Shown piece by piece: positions 17,253 to 26,549 of a stretch of 64,000 bases of DNA. Position 1 is the stretch's first letter. Every line of letters begins with the position of its first letter. The translations under genes were made by a program, and so were the position numbers. Source of the DNA: Microtetraspora glauca (GTDB taxonomy: Bacteria; Actinomycetota; Actinomycetes; Streptosporangiales; Streptosporangiaceae). Under the pieces are notes generated by a model. That model saw only the letters and a list, made by a program, of their open reading frames with translations, was not told the origin of the DNA and made no database searches. The DNA lies in contig BBYL01000016.1 of NCBI GenBank assembly GCA_001570385.1, positions 1 to 64,000 of the forward strand, in the 5' to 3' direction.

Positions 17253-17510
17253 ATGGCACACAAGAAGGGCGCCTCGTCCACCCGGAACGGCCGCGACTCG
17301 AACGCTCAGCGTCTGGGCGTGAAGCGCTTCGGTGGTCAGCTTGTCAACGCCGGCGAGATCATCGTTCGCCAGCGCGGCACGCACTTCCACCCGGGTGACA
17401 ACGTCGGCCGTGGTGGCGACGACACGCTGTTCGCCCTCGCGGCGGGCCACGTGCAGTTCGGCACCAAGCGGGGCCGGCGCGCGGTGAGCATCGTCCCGAT
17501 CGCGGAGTGA
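17253..17510 (+). CDS. rpmA: 50S ribosomal protein L27
   Basis: An 85-residue ribosomal protein whose N-terminus reaches towards the peptidyl transferase centre. It starts AHKKGASSTRNGRDS, without the cleavable extension found in Firmicutes. An AAAGGGAGTGA ribosome binding site precedes the ATG. A strong terminator follows at 17533. Confidence 0.98.
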   Translation: MAHKKGASSTRNGRDSNAQRLGVKRFGGQLVNAGEIIVRQRGTHFHPGDNVGRGGDDTLFALAAGHVQFGTKRGRRAVSIVPIAE

Positions 17511-17532
17511 ATCCGCTCGGCAAACGGTTGTA

Positions 17533-17571
17533 GATGAGGCGGATCGAATTCTCGGTCCGCCTCATCTCTTT
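17533..17571 (+). terminator. Rho-independent terminator after rpmA
   Basis: A perfect 11-bp stem (17533-17543 with 17556-17566), a 12-base loop and a TCTTTTTCT run. It is the most classical terminator in the window and separates rplU-rpmA from obgE. Confidence 0.9.
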
Positions 17572-17624
17572 TTCTGAGGGGCACAGCGGTGAAAGCGCGC
17601 CGACCCCTCCCATGAGGGGAAGCA

Positions 17625-18977
17625 ATGGCTGATTTCGTCGATAACGTCATCCTCCACATCAAGGCGGGTGATGGCGGTCACGGCTGCGCTTCCATCCACC
17701 GGGAGAAGTTCAAACCGCTCGGCGGCCCCGATGGCGGGAACGGCGGCCGGGGCGGTGACGTGATCCTGGAGGTGGATCCCAACACGGCCACCTTGCTGGA
17801 GTACCACCACCGCCCGCACCGCCGGGCGGCCAACGGCAAGCAGGGCATGGGGTCCAACCGTGACGGCGCGACCGGCGAGACGGTCGTGCTGCCGGTCCCG
17901 AACGGCACCGTCGTGAAGGACGCCAGGACCGGCGAGGTGCTGGTGGACCTCGTCGGGGCGGGTACCCGGTACGTCGCGGCCCAGGGCGGTTTCGGCGGGC
18001 TGGGCAACGCCGCGCTGGCCAACGCCAGGCGCAAGGCCCCCGGCTTCGCGCTGCTCGGCGAGCCCGGTGACGAAGCCGAGATCATGCTGGAGCTCAAGAC
18101 CGTCGCCGACGTGGCGCTGGTCGGGTTCCCGAACGCCGGCAAGTCCTCTCTCGTCGCGGCGCTGTCGGCCGCCCGGCCGAAGATCGCCGACTATCCGTTC
18201 ACCACCCTGATCCCCAATCTCGGCGTGGTGACCGCGGGGGAGACCGTGTTCACGGTCGCCGACGTGCCCGGACTGATCCCCGGAGCGTCGGAGGGCAAGG
18301 GACTCGGCCATGAGTTCCTGCGGCACGTCGAGCGTTGCTCGACCATCGTGCACGTCCTCGACTGCGCCACCCTCGACCCGGGCCGTGATCCCCTCAGCGA
18401 CTTCGACGTGATCGAGGCCGAGCTCGAGGCGTACGGCTCGCTCCAGGACCGGCCGCGGATGGTCGTGCTGAACAAGGTGGACGTGCCCGACGGGCGGGAC
18501 CTCGCCGACATCGTCAGGCCCATGCTGGAGGAGCGCGGCCTGCGGGTCTTCGAGATCTCCGCTGCCTCGCACGAGGGCCTGACGCCCCTGTCGTACGCGA
18601 TGGGGGAGATGGTGGCCCGGGCACGGGCGGAGGCTCCGGTCGAGGAGCCGACGCGCCTGGTCATCCGGCCGCGCCAGCTCGGCGAGACCGGGTTCGCGGT
18701 CAAGCGGGTGGACGAGAACACCTTCCAGGTCACGGGCGAGAAGCCCGAGCGCTGGATCCGCCAGACCGATTTCACCAACGACGAGGCCGTCGGCTACCTC
18801 GCCGACCGGCTGGAACGGCTCGGCGTCGAGGAGGCGCTGGTCGAGGCGGGCGCCCAGGTCGGCGCCGAGGTGGTCATCGGTCCGATGGAGGGCGGATACG
18901 TCTTCGACTGGCAGCCGTCCCAGGGCACGCAGACCCGGATGGCCGGGCCCCGCGGTACGGACAGCAGGCTCGCCTGA
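17625..18977 (+). CDS. obgE: GTPase Obg/CgtA
   Basis: A 450-residue GTPase involved in large-subunit ribosome assembly and stress control. The glycine-rich OBG fold covers about residues 1-158, followed by the G domain: G1 GFPNAGKSS near residue 167, G3 DVPGLIPGA near 212, G4 NKVD near 284. A C-terminal OCT-type domain lies at about 340-425. GAGGGG just before the ATG supports the start. The gene is 14 bases upstream of proB. Confidence 0.97.
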   Translation: MADFVDNVILHIKAGDGGHGCASIHREKFKPLGGPDGGNGGRGGDVILEVDPNTATLLEYHHRPHRRAANGKQGMGSNRDGATGETVVLPVPNGTVVKDARTGEVLVDLVGAGTRYVAAQGGFGGLGNAALANARRKAPGFALLGEPGDEAEIMLELKTVADVALVGFPNAGKSSLVAALSAARPKIADYPFTTLIPNLGVVTAGETVFTVADVPGLIPGASEGKGLGHEFLRHVERCSTIVHVLDCATLDPGRDPLSDFDVIEAELEAYGSLQDRPRMVVLNKVDVPDGRDLADIVRPMLEERGLRVFEISAASHEGLTPLSYAMGEMVARARAEAPVEEPTRLVIRPRQLGETGFAVKRVDENTFQVTGEKPERWIRQTDFTNDEAVGYLADRLERLGVEEALVEAGAQVGAEVVIGPMEGGYVFDWQPSQGTQTRMAGPRGTDSRLA

Positions 18978-18991
18978 GAGGGGATGGGCGG

Positions 18992-20110
18992 ATGAGCAGG
19001 GAGCAGGTCGGTACGGCCGCGCGGCTGGTCGTCAAGGTGGGGTCGTCGTCGCTGACGACCCCGCAGGGCACCATCGACGTGGACCGAGTGGACGCGCTGG
19101 TCGACGTGCTGGCCGCGCGCCGGCTGGCGGGCGGGCAGATCGTGCTGGTCTCCTCCGGCGCGATCGCGGCGGGACTCGGCCCGCTCGGGCTCAGGAGCCG
19201 TCCCAAGGACCTGGCCACCCAGCAGGCGGCGGCCTCCGTCGGCCAGGGCGTGCTCGTCGCCCGTTACACCTCGTCCTTCGCGAGGTACGGCCTGCGGGTC
19301 GGCCAGGTGCTGCTGACCGCGGACGACATGATGCGCAGGTCCCATTACCGCAACGCGCGGCGCACGCTGGCGCGGCTGCTTGAGCTCGGCATCGTCCCCG
19401 TGGTCAACGAGAACGACACCGTGGCGACCGACGAGATCCGGTTCGGTGACAACGACCGGCTCGCCGCGCTGGTCGCCCACGTCACGTACGCGGACGCGAT
19501 GGTCCTGCTCTCCGACGTGGACGCCCTGTACGACGGCGACCCGCGCAGGGACGGAGCCCGGCGGATCACCGAGGTCCGCGGGCCCGAGGACCTGGAGGGC
19601 GTCGAGCTGGGCACGTCCGGCCGGGTCGGCACCGGCGGCATGGTCACGAAGGTGCAGGCCGCCCGCATCGCCACCGGCGCCGGGGTCCCCGTCGTCCTCA
19701 CCGCGGCCGCGCACGCCGCGCACGCGCTGGCCGGTGACGACGTCGGCACCTATTTCCATCCGGTGGGCCGCCATCCCGGCACGCGGCTGCTCTGGCTGGC
19801 CCACGCCGCCACCGGCCAGGGGCGGCTCCACCTCGACGAAGGCGCGGTCGAGGCGGTCGTCGGGCGGCGCAAGTCCCTGCTTCCCGCGGGTGTCGTCAAG
19901 GTCGAGGGCGACTTCTCCGCGGGCGACCCGGTGGACCTCTGCGGTCCGGCCGGCGTCGTCGTGGCCCGCGGGCTGGTCAACTACGACGCGAGCGAGATCC
20001 CCGAGCTGCTCGGCCGCTCCACCCGGGAGCTGGCCAGGGCGCTCGGTCCGGAATACGAGCGCGAGCTGATCCACCGGGACGACATCGTCATACTGGGGCA
20101 CCACCACTAG
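18992..20110 (+). CDS. proB: Glutamate 5-kinase
   Basis: A 372-residue enzyme that phosphorylates glutamate as the first step of proline synthesis. The kinase domain starts near VVKVGSSSLT and includes LVSSGAIAAGL and NENDTVATDEIRFGDNDRL; a C-terminal PUA domain covers about residues 275-360. It is feedback-regulated by proline in known members. It lies between obgE and proA, a common actinobacterial order. Confidence 0.97.
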   Translation: MSREQVGTAARLVVKVGSSSLTTPQGTIDVDRVDALVDVLAARRLAGGQIVLVSSGAIAAGLGPLGLRSRPKDLATQQAAASVGQGVLVARYTSSFARYGLRVGQVLLTADDMMRRSHYRNARRTLARLLELGIVPVVNENDTVATDEIRFGDNDRLAALVAHVTYADAMVLLSDVDALYDGDPRRDGARRITEVRGPEDLEGVELGTSGRVGTGGMVTKVQAARIATGAGVPVVLTAAAHAAHALAGDDVGTYFHPVGRHPGTRLLWLAHAATGQGRLHLDEGAVEAVVGRRKSLLPAGVVKVEGDFSAGDPVDLCGPAGVVVARGLVNYDASEIPELLGRSTRELARALGPEYERELIHRDDIVILGHHH

Positions 20111-20126
20111 TTCTGGAGTGCGGAGC

Positions 20127-21383
20127 ATGTCTGAGGTAGAAGACTTCCTGAAGGTCGCCCGCGCGGCGAAGGACGCCGCCACCGTGCTGGCCCCGCTGCC
20201 GCGCGCGCCGAAGGACCTCGCGCTCCGCGCCGTCGCGGACGCCCTGGTGGCCCGTTCGGCCGAGATCGTCGAGGCGAACGCCGCCGACGTGGAGAAGGCC
20301 CGCGCGGGCGGCGTGTCCGAGGCGATGATCGACCGCCTACGGCTCGACACCGGCCGGATCGAGAAGATCGCGGCTGCCGTGCGCGAGGTGGCCGAGCTGC
20401 CCGACCCTGTCGGCGAGGTGGTGCGGGGCAGCACGCTGCCCAACGGGCTGGAGCTGCGCCAGGTGCGGGTGCCGCTCGGGGTCATCGGCATCATCTACGA
20501 GGGCCGGCCCAACGTGACCGTGGACGCGGCGGCGCTGTGCCTCAAGAGCGGCAACGCCGTGCTGCTGCGCGGCTCCTCCAGCGCGTACTCCTCGAACACC
20601 GTCCTCGTGCGGATCATGCAGGATGCGCTGGCGGCGACTGAGGTGCCCGCCGCGGCGGTGCAGCTCGTCCCGGGGCAGACGCGGGAGTCGGCCAAGCAGC
20701 TGATGAGGGCCCGCGGCCTGGTGGACGTGCTGATCCCGCGCGGTGGCGCGTCACTGATCAACAGTGTGGTGGAGGAGTCCACTGTGCCCGTCATCGAGAC
20801 CGGCGTGGGCAACTGCCACGTGTACGTGGACGCCGACGCCGACATCGAGACGGCGCTCTCGATCCTGATCAACGCGAAGGCGCAGCGGCCTTCGGTGTGC
20901 AACGCGGCCGAGACGCTCCTCGTGCACGCCGACATCGCCGGGGAGTTCCTGCCGCGGGCTCTCACGGCGCTCAAGGACGCGGGCGTGACCGTCCACGGCG
21001 ACGAGCGGGTGCGCGCGCACGGCGCCGACGTCGTGGCGGCCACCGAGGAGGACTTCTTCGCCGAGTACCTCTCGCTGGACATCGCCGCGGCCGTCGTCGA
21101 CTCGCTCGATGACGCCGTCCGGCACATCAGGACGTATGGCTCGGGCCACACCGACGCGATCGTCACCCGGTCGCAGCGGGCGGCGCGCAGGTTCGTGGCG
21201 ACCGTGGACTCGGCCGCGGTCGCGGTCAACGCCTCCACCCGGTTCACCGACGGCGGAGAGTTCGGGTTCGGCGCCGAGATCGGCATCTCGACGCAGAAGC
21301 TGCACGCTCGCGGCCCGATGGGCCTGCCCGAGCTCACGTCCACCAAGTGGATCTACACCGGCGACGGGCACGTCCGAGGGTAG
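20127..21383 (+). CDS. proA: Gamma-glutamyl phosphate reductase
   Basis: A 418-residue aldehyde-dehydrogenase-fold enzyme that reduces glutamyl phosphate to the semialdehyde. The catalytic cysteine lies in AQRPSVCNAAETLL near residue 256. I chose ATG at 20127, preceded by CTGGAG at 20113-20118 and CGGAG directly before it, over the in-frame GTG at 20118. A strong hairpin at 21397-21427 follows. Confidence 0.96.
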   Translation: MSEVEDFLKVARAAKDAATVLAPLPRAPKDLALRAVADALVARSAEIVEANAADVEKARAGGVSEAMIDRLRLDTGRIEKIAAAVREVAELPDPVGEVVRGSTLPNGLELRQVRVPLGVIGIIYEGRPNVTVDAAALCLKSGNAVLLRGSSSAYSSNTVLVRIMQDALAATEVPAAAVQLVPGQTRESAKQLMRARGLVDVLIPRGGASLINSVVEESTVPVIETGVGNCHVYVDADADIETALSILINAKAQRPSVCNAAETLLVHADIAGEFLPRALTALKDAGVTVHGDERVRAHGADVVAATEEDFFAEYLSLDIAAAVVDSLDDAVRHIRTYGSGHTDAIVTRSQRAARRFVATVDSAAVAVNASTRFTDGGEFGFGAEIGISTQKLHARGPMGLPELTSTKWIYTGDGHVRG

Positions 21384-21396
21384 CCGCCGACCGGAG

Positions 21397-21427
21397 CCGC
21401 TCCGGACCCGGACGGGGTCCGGAGCGG
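21397..21427. terminator. Hairpin between proA and the LuxR-type gene
   Basis: A perfect 13-bp stem (21397-21409 with 21415-21427) with a five-base loop, 13 bases after proA and 13 bases from the end of the convergent regulator. It has no T-run on either side but is placed to act in both directions. Confidence 0.75.
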
Positions 21428-21439
21428 ACGCGTTCCGGG

Positions 21440-22114
21440 TCAGACGTGGGTGAGGAGGAGGCGTGAGCCGAGGCCCGCGTCCCTGGCCCGCAGCGCGGCG
21501 TCCACGCGGGTGGGTGCCTCCAGCTTGTTGAGCACGTTGCTGACGTGGTTGCGCACGGTCTTGGGGGCCAGGCACAGCTCTCTTGCGATCTCGGCGTTGG
21601 AACGGCCGTCGGCCAGGTATTCGAGCACCTCGCGTTCGCGCTGGGTCAGCCCGGGGAACGGCATACGCATCACGGGGGCGCTGAGGTGGGCCAGCAGCCG
21701 CGTCCCGACGCCCCGGCCGAACACCATCTGTCCCAGCGCGACGGAGCGGAGCGCCGCCGCGACCTCGCCGGGTTCGGAGCCCTTGAGCAGGTGCCCGTAG
21801 GTCCCGGCCCTGAGGGCGGTGAGCAGGTTCCTCCCGTCGTCTCCTGTGCCCAGCGTGAGGACCCGTACGGCGGGACATCTGCGGGTCAGGTAGTCGACGA
21901 CCTCTGGCATGGCGACGTCGATGAGGGCGACGCGGGGGCGGAGCCGTGCGGCGAGCCGCATCGCGTCGATGGGCTCCGAGGCGGTCCCCGTGACGGTGAT
22001 GTCCGTGCAGTCGTGGAGTGCGGACCGGATCCCCTCGAGGTACAGGGGATGCTCGTCGGCTATCACGACGGTGACCTGTCCGGTGCCCCGCCCGGTCGTG
22101 CGATCGGTGTCCAT
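21440..22114 (-). CDS. LuxR/NarL-type response regulator
   Basis: A 224-residue two-domain regulator. The receiver begins VTVVIADEHPLYLEG and has the probable phospho-acceptor aspartate in VALIDVAMPEV; the usual lysine near the end of the receiver is present in HLLKGS. The C-terminal GerE helix-turn-helix starts LTQREREVLEYLADG with SNAEIARELCLAPKTVRNHVSNVLNKL. The receiver is shortened after the aspartate (EVVDYL in place of the usual G-x-D-G loop). No histidine kinase is adjacent, so it is an orphan. The start at 22114 gives a normal N-terminus. Confidence 0.9.
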   Translation of the reverse strand: MDTDRTTGRGTGQVTVVIADEHPLYLEGIRSALHDCTDITVTGTASEPIDAMRLAARLRPRVALIDVAMPEVVDYLTRRCPAVRVLTLGTGDDGRNLLTALRAGTYGHLLKGSEPGEVAAALRSVALGQMVFGRGVGTRLLAHLSAPVMRMPFPGLTQREREVLEYLADGRSNAEIARELCLAPKTVRNHVSNVLNKLEAPTRVDAALRARDAGLGSRLLLTHV

Positions 22115-22309
22115 TGAGGTGAACCACCGCTTTCTTGGTTGTGTTCTCCCGATTGCCGCCGCACGCGTTCCCCCGGTGCGACGGACTACCCCCAAGGATT
22201 GTCTAGGGCGCTTGAGAATGACTTGTGGTTGCCTTCACCGGGGCCAATGTTGCGCAAAGTATCCAGCGTGTCACTAGGGGAGGCGACGCTGTGGGGCTTG
22301 GCTGTGCGC

Positions 22310-22477
22310 ATGGAGATTGTGGTCGCCCTTTGCATGGCCGTCGGCGTGGTCGTCGCCGCCGACCGGCTCATGCTGTGGCTGGAGAGCCGTGGGCACGTCA
22401 ACTGGCGGCGCACCGGGCCCCGAAGGCTGAACGCGGAGCCCGAGACGGAGCTGGAGCTCCTGCTGAAGGACTCGTGA
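22310..22477 (+). CDS. Small single-pass membrane protein
   Basis: About 55 residues: one transmembrane segment (IVVALCMAVGVVVAADRLML) followed by a basic patch (WLESRGHVNWRR) and an acidic tail. Short proteins of this layout are frequent in actinobacteria; the function is unknown. The start is uncertain: ATG 22310 lacks a clear ribosome binding site, while in-frame GTG 22268 or 22304 are alternatives near GGGGAGG (22277-22283). The stop overlaps the doxX ATG (TGATG), suggesting coupling. Confidence 0.65.
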   Translation: MEIVVALCMAVGVVVAADRLMLWLESRGHVNWRRTGPRRLNAEPETELELLLKDS

Positions 22478-22905
22478 TGAAGCGGGTGCTCTACGCCGTC
22501 GTCGCGTTGATCGGCAGGTCGGTGCTCGGGGTCATCTTCGTCACACACGGCTGGGAGAAGTACAGCAACGGCGTCGACGCCACGTCCGAGCAGTTCGCCA
22601 CGGCGGGCATTCCGATGCCGAGCGTCTCGGCGATGTTCGCCATCCTCGCCGAACTCGGCGGTGGCTCACTGCTCATCCTGGGGCTGCTCACGTCCGTCGC
22701 GGGAGTCGCCGTGAGCATGGTGGCCGCGGGGGCGTTCCTGTACGTCCACGTGCCGCACGGGCCCGGTGACGGCGGCCTCGAACTGGTGCTCGCGCTGGGT
22801 GCGCTGGCTCTGGTCATCGCGGTCGCGGGACCGGGCTGGCTGAGCCTCGATCATCTGCTCGCCGAGCGCCGGCGGAGGGAGGGGGCCGTCCCCGTCTCGG
22901 CCTGA
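22477..22905 (+). CDS. DoxX-family membrane protein
   Basis: A 142-residue protein with four transmembrane segments and the DoxX opening RSVLGVIFVTHGWEKY. Members are linked to membrane redox or thiol stress in mycobacteria, but the activity here is not shown. The ATG overlaps the preceding small-gene stop by one base. Confidence 0.85.
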   Translation: MKRVLYAVVALIGRSVLGVIFVTHGWEKYSNGVDATSEQFATAGIPMPSVSAMFAILAELGGGSLLILGLLTSVAGVAVSMVAAGAFLYVHVPHGPGDGGLELVLALGALALVIAVAGPGWLSLDHLLAERRRREGAVPVSA

Positions 22906-22949
22906 TATCCGCCCGGCGTGCCTCCCCGGATTTGTCCCCGGAGGCCACT

Positions 22950-24512
22950 ATGGTTGTCCCTCCTATGGGTGGACGTCTGGGGCGGGTCGGCCCGTACGCG
23001 CTGCTGGAGCGGCTGGGCCGGGGCGGCATGGGCGAGGTCTACCTCGCGGCCAACCGCCGGGGCGAGCAGGTCGCCGTGAAGATGCTCCGCGACCCGCTCG
23101 GCGACGATCCTGACGCCCGATTACGCCTTGAGCGTGAGGTACGGGCCCTGCGGAGGGTGGAGAGTCCGTACGTCGCGCAGGTCCTGGACGCCGACCTGTC
23201 GGGCGACCGGCCCTATCTCGTGATGGAGCACATCGAGGGCGAAACCCTGCTCGACGCGGTGCGCCGGGCGGGGCCGCTCGCCGAGTGCGACCTGATCTCG
23301 CTCGCCCAGGGGCTCGCGACCGCTTTGGCGATCACGCATGCCGCCGGTGTCGTGCATCGCGACCTCAAACCGGCGAACGTCCTGATGGGCGTGGACGGGC
23401 CGGTGCTGATCGACTTCGGGATCGCCCAGGTCCTCGACGCGACCAGGCTGACCATGACGGGGACCTTCCTCGGCACTCCCGGTTACGCGGCGCCCGAGCT
23501 TTTCGCCGACGAGACCGTGGGACAACCGGCCGACGTGCACGCCTGGGCGGCGACGGTGGCGTTCGCCGCCACCGGACGGCCCACCTTCGGCAGGGGGACC
23601 GTGGAGTCCCAGATGTACGCGATCCTGCACGGCCAGGCGGACCTGGCCGGAGTGCCCGCCGCGCTGCTGCCGCTGATCCGGGCGGCCTTGCATCGCGACC
23701 CGAGCAGGCGTCCCACGGCCGCCGTGCTGGCCGACCGGCTGGCCCGGCTCGCCCGCGCCTCCGCCGAACCGGCGTTCACGAGCGGTGGGCGACGCCGTGC
23801 CGCGCCTGAAGAGCCGGAGGAGACGCACGACGGGAGCAGGGCCAGGATCCGGGACAGGAGTGCGGACAAGGCCGCGGAGGGGGCGCGAGACCGTGCCCCG
23901 GCGACCCCCGCCGAGGCGCGGCGACGTGGGCGGCGCACCGTACGGCGCTCCGGTTCCGCGCTCGCGGCCGAGGCCGCGGCGGACACCGCGCCGGGCCTTC
24001 CCACCGGCAGCGCCGCGCTTTTGGTGCTCGCGCTGCTCGCGGTCCCGTGCGTGGTGGTGTCGCTCGTGTTCCCTCTCGCCACGTTCGCGATCACAGGGAC
24101 GCTCGCGGTCCTCACCAGGGCTCTGTGGAGCGGTCACTGGCTGGTGCGCAAGCGGGAGTCGCCCCGGGTGCGGGGCCTCCTGCGGGTGCTGACCTTTCCC
24201 CTGACCCTGGCGGGCTCGCTCGTCTCGGCCGTGGCCTGGCCCGGGCTGCCCGCCGCGGCCGCGGCCTTCGCCGCGCTCTGGCTCACGGCCGGAGCACGCC
24301 TGGAACCCGAGTGGTGGACCCAGGCGGTGCCCGTGACGGTCGCGGGGATCGCCTTCGGCGTCGTCACCGGCGGGATCATCGGCCGTGAGGTCGAGCGCGT
24401 CGGCGCTCGGGTGCCCGAACTGCGGAGAGAGGGCTTGCGGGCGCTCGCCGTGCTCGGCGGCTTCGTCGCGTTGTGCGCGGCTGCCGTGCGAGCGGTGGCG
24501 TTCTTCGTCTAG
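22950..24512 (+). CDS. Serine/threonine protein kinase with multi-pass C-terminus
   Basis: About 520 residues. The kinase domain has the glycine loop LGRGGMGEVY, the ATP lysine K44, the catalytic HRDLKPANV with D138, DFG (IDFGIA) and the APEL motif. A charged, probably disordered linker runs from about residue 270 to 350. The C-terminal 170 residues contain four or more hydrophobic segments with no PASTA or other sensor domain, which is unusual because most such kinases have a single membrane pass. ATG 22950 follows GGAGG (22940-22944) by five bases; TTG 22932 is possible. Confidence 0.92.
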   Translation: MVVPPMGGRLGRVGPYALLERLGRGGMGEVYLAANRRGEQVAVKMLRDPLGDDPDARLRLEREVRALRRVESPYVAQVLDADLSGDRPYLVMEHIEGETLLDAVRRAGPLAECDLISLAQGLATALAITHAAGVVHRDLKPANVLMGVDGPVLIDFGIAQVLDATRLTMTGTFLGTPGYAAPELFADETVGQPADVHAWAATVAFAATGRPTFGRGTVESQMYAILHGQADLAGVPAALLPLIRAALHRDPSRRPTAAVLADRLARLARASAEPAFTSGGRRRAAPEEPEETHDGSRARIRDRSADKAAEGARDRAPATPAEARRRGRRTVRRSGSALAAEAAADTAPGLPTGSAALLVLALLAVPCVVVSLVFPLATFAITGTLAVLTRALWSGHWLVRKRESPRVRGLLRVLTFPLTLAGSLVSAVAWPGLPAAAAAFAALWLTAGARLEPEWWTQAVPVTVAGIAFGVVTGGIIGREVERVGARVPELRREGLRALAVLGGFVALCAAAVRAVAFFV

Positions 24513-24567
24513 GTATCCGTCCGAACTCCGGACGGGATGGATCCGTCGGCGAGTGTGTCGCCGTGCC

Positions 24568-24589
24568 GTCCGGGGGGCGCCCCCCGGAC
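24568..24589. terminator. Palindromic terminator between convergent genes
   Basis: A 22-base perfect palindrome (11 bases each side, all G/C apart from one A-T pair per arm), between the kinase gene and the convergent M48 protease gene. It would form a cruciform-type hairpin in either transcript. There is no T-run. Confidence 0.65.
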
Positions 24590-24596
24590 CCGGCTC

Positions 24597-25607
24597 CTAG
24601 TTCTCCCTGCGGGCGAACTTGTTGAAGATGCGCTCACCGGCGTTGACCGCGCCCTCGGCGACGTCGCGCAGGACGCCGATGAAGGGGTCCTGGGACTGGG
24701 ACCACGACTCGCGGTAGGAGTTGGCGGCGGCCTTGACCTCTTCAGTGATCTTGGCGTTGGCGTCGTCCTCGCGGCGTGGGTAGTTCCCGGCCAGGATGTT
24801 CTCGTACTCGCCGGTGCGGCGCCAGCGGTCGAGTTCGGCGACCCGGGTGACCGCGAACGGGTGGGTCGTGCCGATCAGGTTGAGGACCTTGAGCAGGCCG
24901 TCGCGGACGTCGCCGCCGGTGTCGTACTCGCGGGCCTGGTCGAGGAACGCCTCGATGTTCATCTCGTGCAGGCGGGAGCCTCCGGCCAGCTTCATCAGGG
25001 CGCGCAGCGCGGCGTCGGGGTCCTGCCCGGCGAGCAGGCCGCCGCGGTCGGCCGACATCTCGGCCTTGCGCTGCCACTCCTCCAGGGCGGCCACGATGAC
25101 CCGCAGGCCGATGTAACCGAGCGGGATCCAGGCCACCCGGGTGGCCAGGCGGGTGAGGATCGCCAGCATCGTGCCGTAGACGGCGTGGCCCGACAGGATG
25201 TGGGAGGTCTCGTGCCCGATGACGAAGCGGAGCTCCTCCTCGTCCATCAGGTCGAGCAGGCCGGTCGAGACCACGATGAACGGCTCGTCGAAGCCGATGG
25301 CCATGGCGGACACCTGAGGATCCTGCTGCACGTAGATCTCGGGGATCCGGTGCAGGTCGAGGATGTACGCGCTGTCGCGGCCCATGTCGTGGAGCGCGCG
25401 GAACTGCGTGTCCGTCGTGCGCACCGCGGAGGCCAGGAACATCAGGCGCAGGCGGCGCTCGCTGAACAGGCCGGACATGCGCTTGAGCACCGAGTCGAAT
25501 CCGCTGAGCGAACGCATCGCGACGAGCGCGGAACGGTCGGCGGGGTGTTCGTAGGCGCGGGAGCTGATGCCGGGCAGCTGCACGCGATTGCGATCGGGAG
25601 TGGTCAT
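24597..25607 (-). CDS. M48-family zinc metalloprotease
   Basis: A 336-residue peptidase. The zinc motif HETSH lies at residues 132-136, and the third ligand is probably the glutamate in KAEMSADRGG near residue 188. The hydrophobic stretch TMLAILTRLATRVAWIPLGY near residue 145 may associate with the membrane. Members act on membrane or misfolded proteins (HtpX-like). The start at 25607 gives TTPDRNRVQLPGIS; an in-frame ATG at 25616 is an alternative. It is transcribed divergently from nadD. Confidence 0.9.
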   Translation of the reverse strand: MTTPDRNRVQLPGISSRAYEHPADRSALVAMRSLSGFDSVLKRMSGLFSERRLRLMFLASAVRTTDTQFRALHDMGRDSAYILDLHRIPEIYVQQDPQVSAMAIGFDEPFIVVSTGLLDLMDEEELRFVIGHETSHILSGHAVYGTMLAILTRLATRVAWIPLGYIGLRVIVAALEEWQRKAEMSADRGGLLAGQDPDAALRALMKLAGGSRLHEMNIEAFLDQAREYDTGGDVRDGLLKVLNLIGTTHPFAVTRVAELDRWRRTGEYENILAGNYPRREDDANAKITEEVKAAANSYRESWSQSQDPFIGVLRDVAEGAVNAGERIFNKFARREN

Positions 25608-25704
25608 GCTCCGCATGCTATGTCGGTGGAACGGGCCGCGCGCGGGAGAGTGATTTAGAGGGGTAGTTCCGGTCTAGTACGACTTGCAGGCTAGGGTCCG
25701 TTTC

Positions 25705-26316
25705 ATGAGAAACGGGGCGGCGACCAGACGGCTGGGCATCATGGGAGGGACGTTCGACCCGATCCATCATGGTCACCTCGTGGCCGCGAGCGAGGTGGCG
25801 CACCACTTCCGGCTTGATGAGGTGGTGTTCGTACCTACCGGGCAACCGTGGCAGAAGGCCGACAAGACGGTCACCGCCGCCGAGGACCGCTACCTGATGA
25901 CGGTGATCGCGACGGCGTCGAATCCCCGTTTCTCAGTAAGCCGGGTCGACATCGACCGTCCGGGGCCGACGTACACGATCGACACGTTGCGCGATATCGC
26001 GTCCATATACGGACCGGATGTGGAGCTGTACTTCATCACCGGCGCCGACGCACTCGCGCAGATCCTGAGCTGGCGGGACGTGGACGAGCTGTTCACGATC
26101 GCCCACTTCGTCGGTTGTGACCGTCCGGGGCACGCGCTGCTCGACCCCGGCCTCCCCGAAGGCAGGGTGAGTCTGATCGAGATCCCGGCGCTGTCGATCT
26201 CCTCGACGGAATGCCGTGAGCGGGTCGCCGCGGGGGAGCCCATCTGGTACCTCGTACCCGACGGGATCGTCCAGTACATCAACAAGCGGGGCCTCTACCG
26301 CGACGCGGAGGGGTGA
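25705..26316 (+). CDS. nadD: Nicotinate-nucleotide adenylyltransferase
   Basis: A 203-residue enzyme that adenylates nicotinate mononucleotide in NAD synthesis. It contains the nucleotidyl-transferase motifs GGTFDPIHHGHL near residue 14 and SISSTECR near residue 165. The ATG at 25705 is preferred; the frame is open to an ATG-less extension upstream. It is followed by rsfS, as in most actinobacteria. Confidence 0.96.
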   Translation: MRNGAATRRLGIMGGTFDPIHHGHLVAASEVAHHFRLDEVVFVPTGQPWQKADKTVTAAEDRYLMTVIATASNPRFSVSRVDIDRPGPTYTIDTLRDIASIYGPDVELYFITGADALAQILSWRDVDELFTIAHFVGCDRPGHALLDPGLPEGRVSLIEIPALSISSTECRERVAAGEPIWYLVPDGIVQYINKRGLYRDAEG

Positions 26317-26549
26317 CCTGACGGGCGCCGAGGCGCTGCTCAGGGGCCCGGCGGGCGGCTGACGGGCGCGGGGCCCCGGACGAGGATCGAGGGGTGGAAT
26401 CGGTAGCCCGGTGGCGTACGTTGATACGGCGGGAGTGCGTCCGGATAGGGTCGGGCGCGAAAACGGGATTGAATCACCCGCCGTCCGGTGGGCACCCTTG
26501 GAGGAGCCGATCGGAACGCGTGCCCGGCAATGGAGGACAGAACCACATC

